Below are positions 30,245-40,539 of a stretch of DNA of 64,000 nucleotides, one piece after another. The position numbers and the translations under genes were made by a program. Where the stretch lies: positions 372,001-436,000 of the forward strand of contig CAVTZH010000001.1 in the NCBI GenBank assembly GCA_963739175.1, read 5' to 3'. Source of the DNA: VAZQ01 sp963739175 (lineage in GTDB: Bacteria; Pseudomonadota; Alphaproteobacteria; Rhizobiales; Xanthobacteraceae). Every line of letters begins with the position of its first letter. Within the stretch, counting starts at the first letter, position 1. Below the pieces are notes generated by a model. That model worked only from the letters and a program-made list of their open reading frames with translations, was not told the origin of the DNA and made no database searches.

Positions 30245-30288
30245 CGTGAACCTCCCCGTTTTTCGGTATGTGGTCTGCTTTGCATTTC

Positions 30289-30312
30289 CCGCCGGGGTTT
30301 TCCCCCCGGCGG
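30289..30312. terminator. GC-rich hairpin between RidA and DUF2865 genes
   Basis: CCGCCGGGG (30289-30297) and CCCCGGCGG (30304-30312) form a perfect 9-bp stem around a six-base loop. It lies upstream of both divergent genes, so it is not a classical terminator for either; it may be a regulatory hairpin or a repeat fragment. The rest of 30245-30501 must hold the two divergent promoters. Confidence 0.35.
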
Positions 30313-30501
30313 CATAGTTAGCGGCCGTTTACCTTTGCCGCCTAGAGTGCCGCTTGTCGATTGGGGTCCGCGGGGGTCGTTTCAGCCTTCAATTTCGAAC
30401 CAAAGGCCGCCTGCCGCCACCAAGCAGCAGCGGGAGGGTCGAAACTCTTTTGTCCGGCCTGCGTTAGATGATTAACGCAACGGACGAAAACGGCGTGTGG
30501 A

Positions 30502-31267
30502 ATGGAGGCTTGCTTGATTGGCCGACCCCGTAGGGCCTTCGGAACACACGTTGTCGGGCTTCTGATCGCGGCGCTGACCGTGACCGCGGTCGTCGTGCCG
30601 TCCCCACCCGCCTCCGCCCAGGGCCTGTTCGATTTCCTGTTCCGCGGCCAGCGGCGTCCGGGCCCGCCGCCCAACGCCAATGCCTATGCCGACCCCACAT
30701 ACCCGGGTCACGAGGGCGACCGCCGCTCCGGGCAGCCGGGCATCGCCGGCAATTTCTGCGTCCGGCTGTGCGACGGGCGCTATTTCCCGATCCAGCGCAG
30801 CAGCGGCGACCAATCCGGCGCAGCTCTGCAGCTCGTTCTGCCCGGCGGCCGAGACGCGGATGTTCTCCGGCGCCGGCATCGACCATGCGGTCGCCAACGA
30901 CGGCAGCCGCTACGCGTCGCTGCGCAACGCCTTCGCCTATCGCGAGCGCGTGGTCGACAACTGCACCTGCAACGGCCGCGACCCCTACGGGCTCGTGACG
31001 CTGAACGCGACCGACGATCCGTCGCTGCGCCCGGGCGACATCGTCGCCACCAATGAGGGCTTCGTCGCCTTTAATGGCAACGGCCGGCGCAACGCCGAGT
31101 TCACGCCGATCGAGTCCTATTCCGGATTGCCGGCGGAGTGGCGACAGCGGCTGGCGCAGACCCGCATCAGCCCGAACAACGCCACGCCGGTCCCGCCGGA
31201 GGCGATCCGCCGCGGCGCCGCCGCCGTGCAGGATGACCGCGGCCGCCGCGTTCGGCTCGACCGATAG
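30502..31267 (+). CDS. DUF2865 domain-containing secreted protein (one frame break)
   Basis: Rhizobiales-type exported protein of unknown function, about 254 residues after frame joining. It has an Arg-rich start and hydrophobic signal (HVVGLLIAALTVTAVVV), a Pro-rich stretch, then the cysteine-rich DUF2865 core: FCVRLCDGRYFPIQRSSGD, QLCSSFCPAAETRMFSG, and VVDNCTCNGRDPYGL. The paired cysteines suggest disulfides in the periplasm. The frame switches near 30810 (SSGD to NPAQLC), consistent with one extra base in ACC at 30810-30812. Start M at 30502 is the first with a signal peptide. Confidence 0.8.
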
Positions 31268-32353
31268 CTAGTTCAAGTAACCCGCCACTTCCTCGCCGAT
31301 CGACAGCGACGCCGTCAGTCCCGGCAACTCGATGCCGAACAGCATGACCAGCCGCGGCACGCCGTGGTCCTTGGGCGCGTCGATGATGAAGTCGAGCGCC
31401 GGCTCCCCCTTCCCGCTGATCTTCGGGCGGATGCCGGCATAGTCCGGGATCAGCGAGTTGTCCGGCAGCCCCGGCCAGAATTCGCGGATGCGCTGATAGA
31501 AGCTCGCCGCGCGGCCGGGATCGACGTCGTAGTTCTCCTGCTCGATCCACTCGACGTCCGGGCCGAAGCGCATGCGGCCGGCGAGATCAAGCACCACGTG
31601 GATGCCGAGCCCGCCCGGGATCGGCGTCGGATAGACCAGCCGCTTGAACACCGGCCGGCCCGAATAGCTGAAGTAGTTGCCCTTCGCGAGCGCGAGCTTC
31701 GGCACCCGCTCCTGCGGATAGCCCTCGGTGGCGCGGCCGAGCTTCTGGGCGCCGAGGCCGGCCGAGTTGACTACGGCATCGACGACGATCGTCTCGCCGG
31801 CGCCAAAATGGACTTCCCATCCGGCTGGCGTCTGCACCAGCCGCTCGATACGCGTGTTGAGCGCAATTGCGCCGCCGTGGTCTTCGATCTCGCCGCGTAG
31901 GGCGAGCATGTAGCGGTGGCTGTCGATGATGCCGGTCTCGGGCGAGTTCATCGCGGCGAGGCAGAACACCTCCGGCTCGAGCTTCTTCGCCGCCGCGGCG
32001 TCGATCAACGCGACGTTCTCGCAGCCATTGATCAGCGCCTGCTTGTAGATTTCGTCGAGCCGCTTGAGCTCCTTGTCGTTCGACGCCACCACGAGCTTGC
32101 CGATCTTGCGGTGCGGCACGCCGCGCTCGGCGCAATACGCATAGAGCATGCGGCGGCTGCGCGGGCAGTGCTGCGCCCGGATGGAGTTGGTGGTGTAGTA
32201 GAGCCCGGCGTGGATGACTTCGCTGTTGCGCGCCGAGGTGACGGTGCCGATCGCGGACTCCGCCTCCGCGACGATCACCTCATGTCCGGCCCGCGCGACC
32301 GCGCGCGCAATTCCCAGCCCGACCACGCCCGCTCCGACGACAAGCACCTGCAT
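31268..32353 (-). CDS. FAD-dependent oxidoreductase of the L-2-hydroxyglutarate oxidase type
   Basis: DAO-fold flavoprotein, 361 residues, starting MQVLVVGAGVVGLGIARAVA with the dinucleotide-binding GxGxxG motif. Other family stretches: ARNSEVIHAGLYYTTNS, GCENVALID, AKGNYFSYSG, and the C-terminal GIELPGLTASLSIGEEVA. The closest described function is LhgO, which oxidises L-2-hydroxyglutarate to 2-oxoglutarate; this is inferred from the overall pattern. ATG 32353 is chosen because a 28-codon upstream extension lacks sequence resemblance to the family. Ends one base after the DUF2865 stop, convergent. Confidence 0.88.
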   Translation of the reverse strand: MQVLVVGAGVVGLGIARAVARAGHEVIVAEAESAIGTVTSARNSEVIHAGLYYTTNSIRAQHCPRSRRMLYAYCAERGVPHRKIGKLVVASNDKELKRLDEIYKQALINGCENVALIDAAAAKKLEPEVFCLAAMNSPETGIIDSHRYMLALRGEIEDHGGAIALNTRIERLVQTPAGWEVHFGAGETIVVDAVVNSAGLGAQKLGRATEGYPQERVPKLALAKGNYFSYSGRPVFKRLVYPTPIPGGLGIHVVLDLAGRMRFGPDVEWIEQENYDVDPGRAASFYQRIREFWPGLPDNSLIPDYAGIRPKISGKGEPALDFIIDAPKDHGVPRLVMLFGIELPGLTASLSIGEEVAGYLN

Positions 32354-32591
32354 TGCAACTGACCAAGATGAACGAACGTTGAAGTATCCGACAATTTCAT
32401 GATGCGCTGCGCCATTGCGTCGCGAGGCATCCGGCAACCTCTAGCAAGACGCACGACGGTTGCACAAATCGATTCTGAACAAGCAAGGCCGGCGAAGAAG
32501 CCGCAGCGAGAGGTATCGAACAAATCACCCGGCTTCCGCGTTGAACGGATGGAACCCGGGGCGATCTAACGGGACGTAGTGGAGTTCGCAG

Positions 32592-34508
32592 ATGGTCGAA
32601 ATTGTATTTCGCGTCGCAGCGTCGTCGCTTGCGATCGCGCTTGCGCTGACCAGCGGCGTCGGCGCTCAAGTCGATAGAAAGGGCGGTGGCGGCAGTGCGC
32701 CAGCCGTCCGTAGCGCGCCGGCTCCGGCGATGCGGTCGGCACCTGCTCCCATGGCGCGGCCGGCACCGGCGGCGCCTACTATGCGTTCAGCGCCGGTGGC
32801 TCCGCCGGCCATGCGCCAGGTTGCGCCTGCCCCGCGGCAAATGCAGGCGCCACCGCGGCAATTCCAGGCGCCATCGCGGCAGGTGGCGCCACGACAGCAG
32901 GTGACTCCACGACAGATGTCGCCTCGCCAGGCGGCACCCAGCCAGCGCGTTGCACCGCGCTTCGCCGGGCCGCGTGACGGCGGCCCCAAAGGCGCAGTTC
33001 GCAGGGATGTCAGTCCGCGCCAGGGCATTGTGGGTGACCGTGGCAAGGCCGGAAGCCGCGCGGCTGAACGGCGCGAGCTTCGGCAGCATCTTGATGTCAA
33101 GCAGCGTATCGATGCCAAGTCGAAGCTGAGCGGAGGTGAGAAAGCTCGCGAACGAGCAGCCGAGCGGCGCCAGCAGTTGATCGAGCGCAAGCAGGGCGCG
33201 GTCGAAGATCGCCGGCAACGCGCCATCGAGCGCCGCGAGGCGCTTGGGAAGCACCGCGAGAATCTCAAAGCCCGCGAGGCGCTCGGCAAGGATCGTGACA
33301 AGCTCAATGCCGGCAAGAAAGGCGTGGACCGCACGGTCGGCAGCCGCACCGACGGGCGGCCGGACCGTGACCTGGTCCGGCGCGGCAAGGGCGACCGGCA
33401 GTGGATGCTGCGCAACCGCAGCGTCGCCGAACGCTCGGCGCGCACGCCGGCGCAGCGCGCGCTGGCGCAGGCGACGTTCGGCGGCCGCTACGCCGAGCGC
33501 TTCCACCGCGGCGACCGGCGGCATTGGCGTCACCGCCACGTCCACGTGATCGGCTGGCTCGGCCCGTTGTTCTGGCCTTACGCCTACAACGACTTCGTCG
33601 ACTACACGTTCTGGCCCTACGCCTACGACTCGTTCTGGCCCTACGCATATGACGACGTCTACGAAGGCTTCTTCGGTCCCTATGCGGTCGGCGGGCCGGC
33701 GTACTACGCTGAGGACGGCGGCTACGCAGGCGGCGGTTACGCCAGTGGCGGCGTGCGCACCGGCACACGGACAGGCGGCGGCACCAGAACCGCTGCTCGC
33801 GGGCCGGCCGGCGGCAGCGCGATGGCGCAAATCTGCACCGGCGAGACGTCGGGTCTCACGGATTGGCCGATCGAGCGGATCGCACAGACCGTCAATCCCG
33901 ACGAGAACCAGCGCGCCGCGCTCAACGAGCTGCGCGACGCGGCGGGGCGCGCCGTCGAGCAGATGCGCTCGGCCTGCCCGGACGATCTGCCGTCGACCCC
34001 GGCCGGCCGGATGACGGCGATGCGGCAGCGGCTCGAAGCCATGCGCGCAGCGGTGCAGATCGTGCGGCCGGCACTCGAGAAGTTCTACAACGCGTTGAAC
34101 GACGAGCAGAAAGCGCGCTTCGACGCGCTCGAGCCGGAGCAGGCTGCGCAGGTGAAGGCCGGCAAGGCCGAGCTGTCGCAGGTCTGCAGCACCGCGGTCA
34201 CCAAGACCAACGCGGCCCCGACCGCGCGCATCCAGCAGGCGCTGCGGCTGTCGCCGGAGCAGCGGTCGGCGCTCGACAATCTCGACGCCGCGACCGCCAA
34301 GGCCGCCGAGATCCTTGCTGCAAACTGTCCGACCGAGGCGACCCTGACTCCGCCCGGGCGGCTCGCCGCCATGGAAGGCCGCCTCAACGCGATGCTGCAG
34401 GCGCTTGATGTCGTGCAGCCGGCGCTGGTCGACTTCTACGGCTCGCTGACCGACGAGCAGAAGGCGCGCTTCAACCAGCTCGGCGCTCGCCAGCAGGCCA
34501 GCCGCTGA
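32592..34508 (+). CDS. Spy/CpxP-like secreted protein with Pro-rich, basic and aromatic repeat regions
   Basis: Exported protein of 638 residues. Order: signal peptide (to about residue 25, GVGAQ); Pro/Ala/Gln/Met-rich stretch (SAPAP, PRQ repeats) to about 120; basic helical region of 130-250 with RERAAERRQQ; an aromatic repeat region with three FWPYAY copies (around residues 330-355); Gly-rich linker; then two tandem Spy-like helical domains, each ending in an LTxxQ-like motif: LNDEQKARFDALEP and LTDEQKARFNQLG. The Spy fold is linked to periplasmic chaperoning or envelope stress. Architecture is common in Bradyrhizobium-type genomes, but its role is not established. A strong terminator follows. 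Confidence 0.8.
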   Translation: MVEIVFRVAASSLAIALALTSGVGAQVDRKGGGGSAPAVRSAPAPAMRSAPAPMARPAPAAPTMRSAPVAPPAMRQVAPAPRQMQAPPRQFQAPSRQVAPRQQVTPRQMSPRQAAPSQRVAPRFAGPRDGGPKGAVRRDVSPRQGIVGDRGKAGSRAAERRELRQHLDVKQRIDAKSKLSGGEKARERAAERRQQLIERKQGAVEDRRQRAIERREALGKHRENLKAREALGKDRDKLNAGKKGVDRTVGSRTDGRPDRDLVRRGKGDRQWMLRNRSVAERSARTPAQRALAQATFGGRYAERFHRGDRRHWRHRHVHVIGWLGPLFWPYAYNDFVDYTFWPYAYDSFWPYAYDDVYEGFFGPYAVGGPAYYAEDGGYAGGGYASGGVRTGTRTGGGTRTAARGPAGGSAMAQICTGETSGLTDWPIERIAQTVNPDENQRAALNELRDAAGRAVEQMRSACPDDLPSTPAGRMTAMRQRLEAMRAAVQIVRPALEKFYNALNDEQKARFDALEPEQAAQVKAGKAELSQVCSTAVTKTNAAPTARIQQALRLSPEQRSALDNLDAATAKAAEILAANCPTEATLTPPGRLAAMEGRLNAMLQALDVVQPALVDFYGSLTDEQKARFNQLGARQQASR

Positions 34509-34538
34509 CGAAGCGTCAGAAACAAACGCAGAAATGAG

Positions 34539-34564
34539 AAAGGGCGGCCGCAGGGCCGCCCTTT
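34539..34564. terminator. Strong bidirectional terminator between the Spy-like gene and pckA
   Basis: AAAGGGCGGCC (34539-34549) pairs perfectly with GGCCGCCCTTT (34554-34564) around a four-base loop, and T-rich sequence follows on both strands. It lies 31 bases after the Spy-like stop and 23 before the pckA stop, so it can end both convergent transcripts. Confidence 0.9.
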
Positions 34565-34586
34565 CTAAATTGCAGACCGAGTGACG

Positions 34587-36207
34587 TTATTCCGCCGCGA
34601 GGCGCACCTCGGGAGCGGCCGCGCGGACGTCGGCGTCGACGAACTTCTCGTATTTCACGAAGTTCTCCTGGAACATGCGAACGAGCTTGCGCGCGGTCTC
34701 GTCGAACGCGGCTTTGTCCTTCCAGGTCTTCATCGGATAAAGCAGATGCGGCTCGATGCCCGGCACCGAGGTCGGCACCGAGAAGCCGAAATAGGGATCG
34801 GTGCGATAGCTCGCGTTCCTGAGCGAGCCGTCGAGCGCGCCGGTGACCAGCGCGCGCGTCACCTTGATCGGCATGCGGCGGCCGACGCCGTAGACGCCGC
34901 CGGTCCAGCCGGAGTTCACCAGCCAGCAGTCGACCTTGTACTTGGCGATCAGCTCACGCAGCAGGTTGCCGTATTCCTGCCGGCGGGCGCGGCAGGAACG
35001 GCGCCGCGAAGCAGGTCGAGAATTCGGGCTCGACGCCGACCAGGCCCTTCTCGGTGCCGGCGACCTTGGCGGTGTAGCCGGACAGGAAGTGATACATCGC
35101 CTGCGCCGGCGTCAGCTTGGCGATCGGCGGCATCACGCCGAAGGCGTCGGCGGCCAGGAAGATGATGTTCTTCGGCTGCCCGGCGCGGCCGGTCTTCGAA
35201 GCAAGCGGCATGAACTCGATCGGATAAGCCGAGCGGGTGTTCTCGGTCTTGCGATCGTCGTCCCAGTCGCAGACCCGCGTCTCCGGATCGAATACGACGT
35301 TTTCCAGCACCGCGCCGAAGCGATTGGTCGCGGCGTAGATCTCGGGCTCGGCCTCTTCCGAAAGCTTGATGCACTTCGCGTAGCAGCCGCCTTCGAAGTT
35401 GAACACGCCATCCGGGCCCCAGCCGTGCTCATCGTCGCCAATCAGCATGCGGTTGGGATCGGCCGAGAGCGTGGTCTTGCCGGTGCCGGAGAGACCGAAG
35501 AACAGCGCGACGTCGCCGTCCTTGCCGACATTGGCCGAGCAATGCATCGGCATCACGCCCTGCGCCGGCAGGTAGAAGTTGAGCGCGGTGAACACCGACT
35601 TCTTCATCTCGCCCGCATAGGACGAGCCGCAGATCAGCACGATCTTGCGGGTGAAATCGATCGCCACCATCGTGTCGGAGCCCTCGCGGCCGCCGTGACG
35701 CTTGGCGTCCGGCTTGAACGACGGCAGATCGACGATCGTCATCTCGGGCGCGAAGGACGCAAGCTCGGAACGGTCAGGACGGATCAGGAGCTGGCGGATG
35801 AACAGCGAGTGCCAGGCATATTCGGTGAAGACGCGCACCTTGATGCGGTATTTCGAATCGGCGCCGCCGTAGAGGTCCTGCGCGAACAGCTTCTTGCCGC
35901 GCACATGGGCCTGGAAATCCTGCAGCAGGTTCTCGAAGTGCTCCTTGCTCTGCTTGCGATTGCCGCCCCACCAGACGACGTTCTCGGTGGTCGCATCGAC
36001 GACGGTGTGCTTGTCCTTGGGCGAGCGGCCGGTGTGATGTCCGGTCTCGGCGCAGAACGGACCGCCTTGGACGATGTAGCCTTCGCGCGCCGCGACCGCA
36101 TGCTCATAGAGAATGGGTGCGTCGAGATTCCAGTGGACCTCTTTCAGATCCTTGAAGCCGAATTTGTCGGCGCCGAACGCGCCGTTCCTCAGACCAGTTT
36201 CCTGCAC
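34587..36207 (-). CDS. pckA: Phosphoenolpyruvate carboxykinase (ATP) (one frame break)
   Basis: Makes phosphoenolpyruvate from oxaloacetate, the gateway to gluconeogenesis during growth on organic acids. About 539 residues. GTG at 36207 is preferred: GGAGG lies seven bases upstream and the protein then starts VQETGLRNGAFGADKFGFK, as in relatives. Motifs: FTEYAWHSLFIRQ, kinase-1a FFGLSGTGKTTLS, LIGDDEHGW, and the C-terminal NSGWTGGVYG. The frame breaks at a GGG at 34985-34987; removing one base joins APFLPR to RQEYGNLLRELIA. It is divergent in orientation from chvI, as in other Rhizobiales, with a HugZ-like gene between. Confidence 0.92.
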
Positions 36208-36422
36208 GAAAAAACCTCCAGATACGCCGGATTCCGGCCGTCGCCGGAATTCCTCCCTGCGCCGCTTAAGCGGTTCGGCTGGCCCCATTATAGCGCCTGC
36301 CCACAAGGCCGGCGACCTATAGTGCGGATAATGCCGCCTGCCAAGTCGTCCCGGCATTCCAAGCTTGCTGCGCTGCACACATGCGCGCCGCCTTGCGATT
36401 GTAACGTTACTACGGTGCGCCG

Positions 36423-37146
36423 TTAGGCGGCCCGTGCCTGATCTGCGAGCTGCTTGAGCACCTGCCGCAGCACGCCAGGCGAACGGATACGTTGCGGGAA
36501 CGGCAGCCGCAGCGCGGTGCGCTCGAGCTGCAATTCCAATCCTTCCGGATCGCAGCCGACGCAGCGCCAGTCGCCATCGCCGGCGCCGAGAAGCTTGGTC
36601 GCGTAGAGCCGGCAGGTGTCGGCGTGGTCCGCGTTCATATGCGCGAGGATGTCCGGCTCGGCAGCCGTCAGCTCGGCGGCATCCTCGACCGGCGTGAGAA
36701 TGTCCGCGGGCTTGAGGTCGACGATGCGGCCGAAGCCCGCGACCAGATGCGCGCCGGTCAGCGAGAGCCGGTAGAACGCGAAATCCGCGAAGCCGGCGAA
36801 CATCTCGGCCTCGGGCTGGCGCTCGAGATAGCGGCGCCGCACCTCGGCGTCGTCGGTCGCCGCCGCCGTCCCCATCAGCATGACCCGCGCGCCCTGCAAG
36901 CGGATCGCCCGGCTTGCGCTCGTCGATCATCAGCGAGACCCGCGGATCGGCAAGCACGTTCTTGGTGTGGACCGCGAGCCGGGAGATCAGCAGCAGCGGC
37001 GCGCCGTCGGCGGCGGTCGCGACGTTAACCAAAGAACAGTAAGGATCGCCCGTCCCCGCCATCAGCGTCGCCAGCGCGGCGCTGCGGCCCTCGCGCAGGA
37101 GCTTCTTGGCCGCTGTTTTGGGGTCGAAATCCGGTGTCGGCTTCAT
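36423..37146 (-). CDS. HugZ-like heme/flavin split-barrel protein (one frame break)
   Basis: Pyridoxamine-phosphate-oxidase-like barrel followed by the HugZ C-terminal domain; about 240 residues. Start at ATG 37146 (MKPTPDFDPKTAAKKLL). The barrel has AALATLMAGTGDPYCSLVNV and LLISRLAVHTKNVLADPRVS; the C-terminal domain has the His-rich helix ILAHMNADHADTCRLYA, the heme-linked region in HugZ proteins. Frame breaks at AA 36898-36899; one base less joins DERKPGDPL to QGARVMLMG. Heme degradation or storage is possible; other split-barrel proteins act on flavins, so this is a family-level call. Confidence 0.83.
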
Positions 37147-37366
37147 CAGTTTTGGCCTCCCGACCAAGGAAACTCTTAACCTGGTCAAACGTCGCAACAT
37201 TACGTGACGGCGGGCAATCTAGCCTTGCACTGCCCCGCCAAGTATGTTTCAGAAAGCCTTGAAAGCCTCGACGAATCACGGCTTTGCCGAGGATTAGTCA
37301 CATTTCGGCCCAGCTTTGCGGGCTGCCTCAATTCGCTTGGGGGCGACAGCTACTGAACAGGGGCTC

Positions 37367-38068
37367 ATGCCTACAATCGCTCTTGTCGACGACGACCGCA
37401 ACATCTTGACGTCGGTATCCATCGCGCTTGAAGCCGAGGGCTACCGGATCATGACCTATACGGACGGTGCGTCGGCGCTCGACGGATTCAAGACCTCGCC
37501 GCCGGATCTCGCGATCCTCGACATCAAGATGCCGCGCATGGACGGCATGGAGACGCTGCGCCGCCTGCGGCAGAAGTCGGACATGCCGGTGATCTTCCTC
37601 ACCTCCAAGGACGAGGAGATCGACGAGTTGTTCGGCCTCAAGATGGGCGCCGACGATTTCATCCGTAAGCCGTTCTCGCAGCGCCTCCTGGTCGAGCGCG
37701 TGAAGGCGGTGCTGCGGCGCGCGATACCGAAGGACGGCGTCGTGCAGAAGGAAGTCGATGCGCGCGCGCTCGAGCGCGGCCACCTGCGCATGGATCCGGA
37801 ACGTCACACCTGCACCTGGAAGAACGATCCGGTGACGCTGACCGTCACCGAGTTCCTGATCCTGCAGGCGCTGGCGACGCGGCCCGGCGTGGTGAAGAGC
37901 CGCAACGCGCTGATGGATGCCGCCTACGACGACCAGGTCTATGTCGACGACCGCACCATCGACAGCCACATCAAGCGGCTGCGCAAGAAGTTCAAGGTCG
38001 CCGACAACGACTTCGACATGATCGAAACGCTTTACGGCGTCGGCTACCGTTTCAAGGAAATGGCGTAG
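37367..38068 (+). CDS. chvI: Response regulator ChvI
   Basis: OmpR-type transcription factor of the ChvG-ChvI system, which controls acid/envelope responses and succinoglycan or virulence genes in Rhizobiales. 233 residues from ATG 37367 (MPTIALVDDDRNILTSV). Receiver domain with phosphoacceptor Asp52 in LDIKMPRMDG and Lys in FIRKPFS; DNA-binding winged helix at the C-terminus (VDDRTIDSHIKRLRKKF, ETLYGVGYRF). Together with chvG and the PTS genes downstream it makes the standard order chvI-chvG-hprK-EIIA-HPr. Confidence 0.96.
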   Translation: MPTIALVDDDRNILTSVSIALEAEGYRIMTYTDGASALDGFKTSPPDLAILDIKMPRMDGMETLRRLRQKSDMPVIFLTSKDEEIDELFGLKMGADDFIRKPFSQRLLVERVKAVLRRAIPKDGVVQKEVDARALERGHLRMDPERHTCTWKNDPVTLTVTEFLILQALATRPGVVKSRNALMDAAYDDQVYVDDRTIDSHIKRLRKKFKVADNDFDMIETLYGVGYRFKEMA

Positions 38069-38170
38069 TCGCCCACAGGCGTCCCGCGCTATACTTCCGA
38101 GGTCCGGCGGGGCCAGCCACTCAAGCGATGCTGCTGGTCGAGGCCGCAAGAGGGCGCGCTACCCGACAGA

Positions 38171-39963
38171 TTGATCGTGCTCAACAGAACGCCAGACACG
38201 CTCCGGACCCAGGTCGAGGCGCCGCCGCCCGACGACGACCTGCCGCGCGAGGACAAGCTCCCGCGCAGCGGCCTGGTCCGGTCGACCTGGCAGTTCTTCA
38301 CGCATCTGAGCCTGTCGAGCCTGACGCGGCGGATCATCTTCCTCAACGTCACCGGTCTGCGCGGTGATGATGATCGGCATTCTCTACCTGTCGCAGTTCC
38401 GCGCCGGCCTGATCGATGCCCGCATCCAGAGCCTGATGATCCAGGGCGAGATCATCGCCAACGCGGTCGCCGCGTCGGGAACGATCGATCCCGACGGCGC
38501 CATCATCGATCCGCAGCGGCTGCTCGAATTGCAGCTCGGCGAGACCTACGATCCGTCGGACACCGGCCCCGGGCTCGACTTCCCGATCAATCCGGTGCGG
38601 GTCGCGCCGGTGCTGCAGCGGCTCGTGTCGCCGACCAACACACGCGCGCGCATCTATGAGCGCGACGGCACGCTTCATCCTCGACAGCCTCGCGCTCTAC
38701 GACGTGCTGCGCTTCGACCTGCCGCCGCCGGAAGCCTCGCAGCCGAACTACATCGAACGGCGGCTGATGGCGTTGCGGCGCTGGCTGACGCGCGGCGACC
38801 TGCCGACCTATCGCGAGCTCGGACAGGCGAACGGCAAGGCCTACGAGGAAGTCGCGATCGCGCTGACCGGCCTCAAGTCGAGCATGGTGCGGATCAACGA
38901 GCGCGCCGAGGTCATCGTCTCGGTCGCCGTGCCGGTGACGCGTTTCCGCGCGGTGCGCGGCGCGCTCATGCTCTCGACCCAGGGCGCCGAAATCGACGAC
39001 ATGGTCACCGCCGAGCGGCTCGCGGTGCTGCGCGTGTTCCTGTTCGCGGCCGCGCGTCATGGTGGTGCTGTCGTTCCTGCTCGCCGGCACGATCGCCGGC
39101 CCGATGCGCCGCCTTGCGGAATCCGCCGAGGTCGTGCGCCGGCGCATCAAGACGCGCGTCGAGATCCCCGACTTCACCCGTCGCGCGCGACGAGATCGGG
39201 CATCTGTCCGGCACGCTGCGCGACATGACCAACGCGCTCTACAGCCGCATCGAGGCGATCGAGAGCTTCGCCGCCGACGTCGCGCACGAATTGAAGAACC
39301 CCCTCACCTCGCTGCGCTCCGCGGTCGAGACGCTGCCGCTCGCCAAGACCGAGGACAGCCGCAACCGGCTGCTCGCGGTCATCCAGCACGACGTCAAACG
39401 GCTCGACCGGCTGATCTCCGACATCTCCGACGCCAGCCGCCTGGAAGCCGAAATGCAGCGCCAGGAGGCGAGCCCGGTCGATCTGATCAAGCTGCTCACC
39501 GCGGTGGTGAGCGTCGCCAACGAAGTGCCGCGCGAAGACGAGCGTCAAGGTCACGCTCAACTTCGAAGGCGGCAATGCGCAGTCGTTCGTCGTGCCCGGC
39601 CACAACTCGCGGCTCGGCCAGGTGATCAACAACCTGATCGACAATGCGCGCTCGTTCTCGCCGCCGGGCGGCACCGTGCGCGTCACCTGCCGCCGGCTGA
39701 AGAACGAAGTCGAGATCGTCGTCGACGACGACGGCCCCGGCATCGGCACCGACGCGCTCGAGAAGATCTTCGAGCGCTTCTACACCGACCGGCCGGAGCA
39801 GGGCTTCGGTCAGAATTCCGGGCTCGGCCTTTCGATCTCGAAGCAGATCGTCGAAGCGCATGCCGGCCGCATGTGGGCCGAGAACCGCATGAGCGTCCCG
39901 ACGCCGAATGAGCCGTCCACGGTGCTGGGCGCGCGCTTCATCGTGCGCCTGCCGGCGAAGTAA
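38171..39963 (+). CDS. chvG: Sensor histidine kinase ChvG (five frame breaks)
   Basis: Membrane sensor partner of ChvI, about 595 residues after joining six frame segments. Order: cytosolic start, first membrane helix (LTRRIIFLNVTGL then VMMIGILYLSQF), periplasmic sensor domain (IYERDGTLILDS, FDLPPPEAS), second helix (VMVVLSFLLAGTIAGPMRRL), HAMP linker, dimerisation helix with phospho-His in FAADVAHELKNPL, and the ATPase domain (NLIDNARSFSP, DDDGPGIG, GLGLSISKQIVEAHAG). Breaks lie near 38360, 38675, 39055, 39188 and 39543; each needs one base removed. Start TTG 38171 or GTG 38177 is uncertain. Five breaks in 1.2 kb is the densest cluster in the window. Confidence 0.88.
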
Positions 39964-39998
39964 GGGAGGCAGCGACGGCGACCGAGCACGCCTCGGCG

Positions 39999-40412
39999 GT
40001 GCTGATCGGCAGCCGCGCCGCGCTGATCCGCGGGCCGGCCGGCAGCGGAAAATCACGCCTCGCATTGGCTTTGATCGACGCCGCCGCCACCGGCCGCCTT
40101 CGCTTTGCGCGGCTGGTCGCCGACGACCGCGTCGAGCTCACCGCCAGCCATGGCCGGTTGCTGGTGCGGCCGCCGGCGGCGCTGGCCGGCCTGATCGAGG
40201 TGCGCGGCCTCGGCGTGCGGCGCATCGCCTTCGAGCCGGTCGCGGTCGTCGGCCTGGTGGTCGACCTCGCGGCGGCGGACGGCGAGCGAATCCCGGCTCC
40301 TTCCGCGCAGACTGCCGAAATTAACGGCATCCGCCTGCCGCGGCTCCCGGTCGCAGCGGGCGCCGACGCGCTTGCGATTGTGCTTGCAACGCTCAATTCC
40401 GAGGCTACATAG
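39999..40412 (+). CDS. hprK: HPr kinase/phosphorylase, short alphaproteobacterial form
   Basis: Phosphorylates or dephosphorylates HPr on its regulatory Ser. The short form has only the catalytic domain: Walker A RGPAGSGKSRLAL, then LVADDRVELTA and IEVRGLGVRRI, the HprK signature. GTG 39999 is the first canonical start, but an excellent ribosome-binding site (AAGGGAGG, 39962-39969) lies just after the chvG stop and points to an ACG at 39975, which would add eight residues (ATEHASA), typical of homologues. So the true start is probably upstream, at a rare codon or one altered by an error. Co-transcribed with chvG. Confidence 0.9.
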   Translation: MLIGSRAALIRGPAGSGKSRLALALIDAAATGRLRFARLVADDRVELTASHGRLLVRPPAALAGLIEVRGLGVRRIAFEPVAVVGLVVDLAAADGERIPAPSAQTAEINGIRLPRLPVAAGADALAIVLATLNSEAT

Positions 40413-40539
40413 ACGCCCGATTGCCGCGATGCAAAACCGCCCAAAAATGCAAAAATCAAGCCCTTGCGAAAGGGTTTTGGATGGTCAAGATGGTGGCCCT
40501 TTCGTGCGGTGCACCCTTCGCGCCCGCGAGGAGTTCTTC

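Noticed and set aside
34587..37146. A single 748-residue ORF covering the HugZ-like gene and pckA
   Set aside because: It is an accidental read-through created by two frame breaks; each half belongs to a different, well-known family with its own start.
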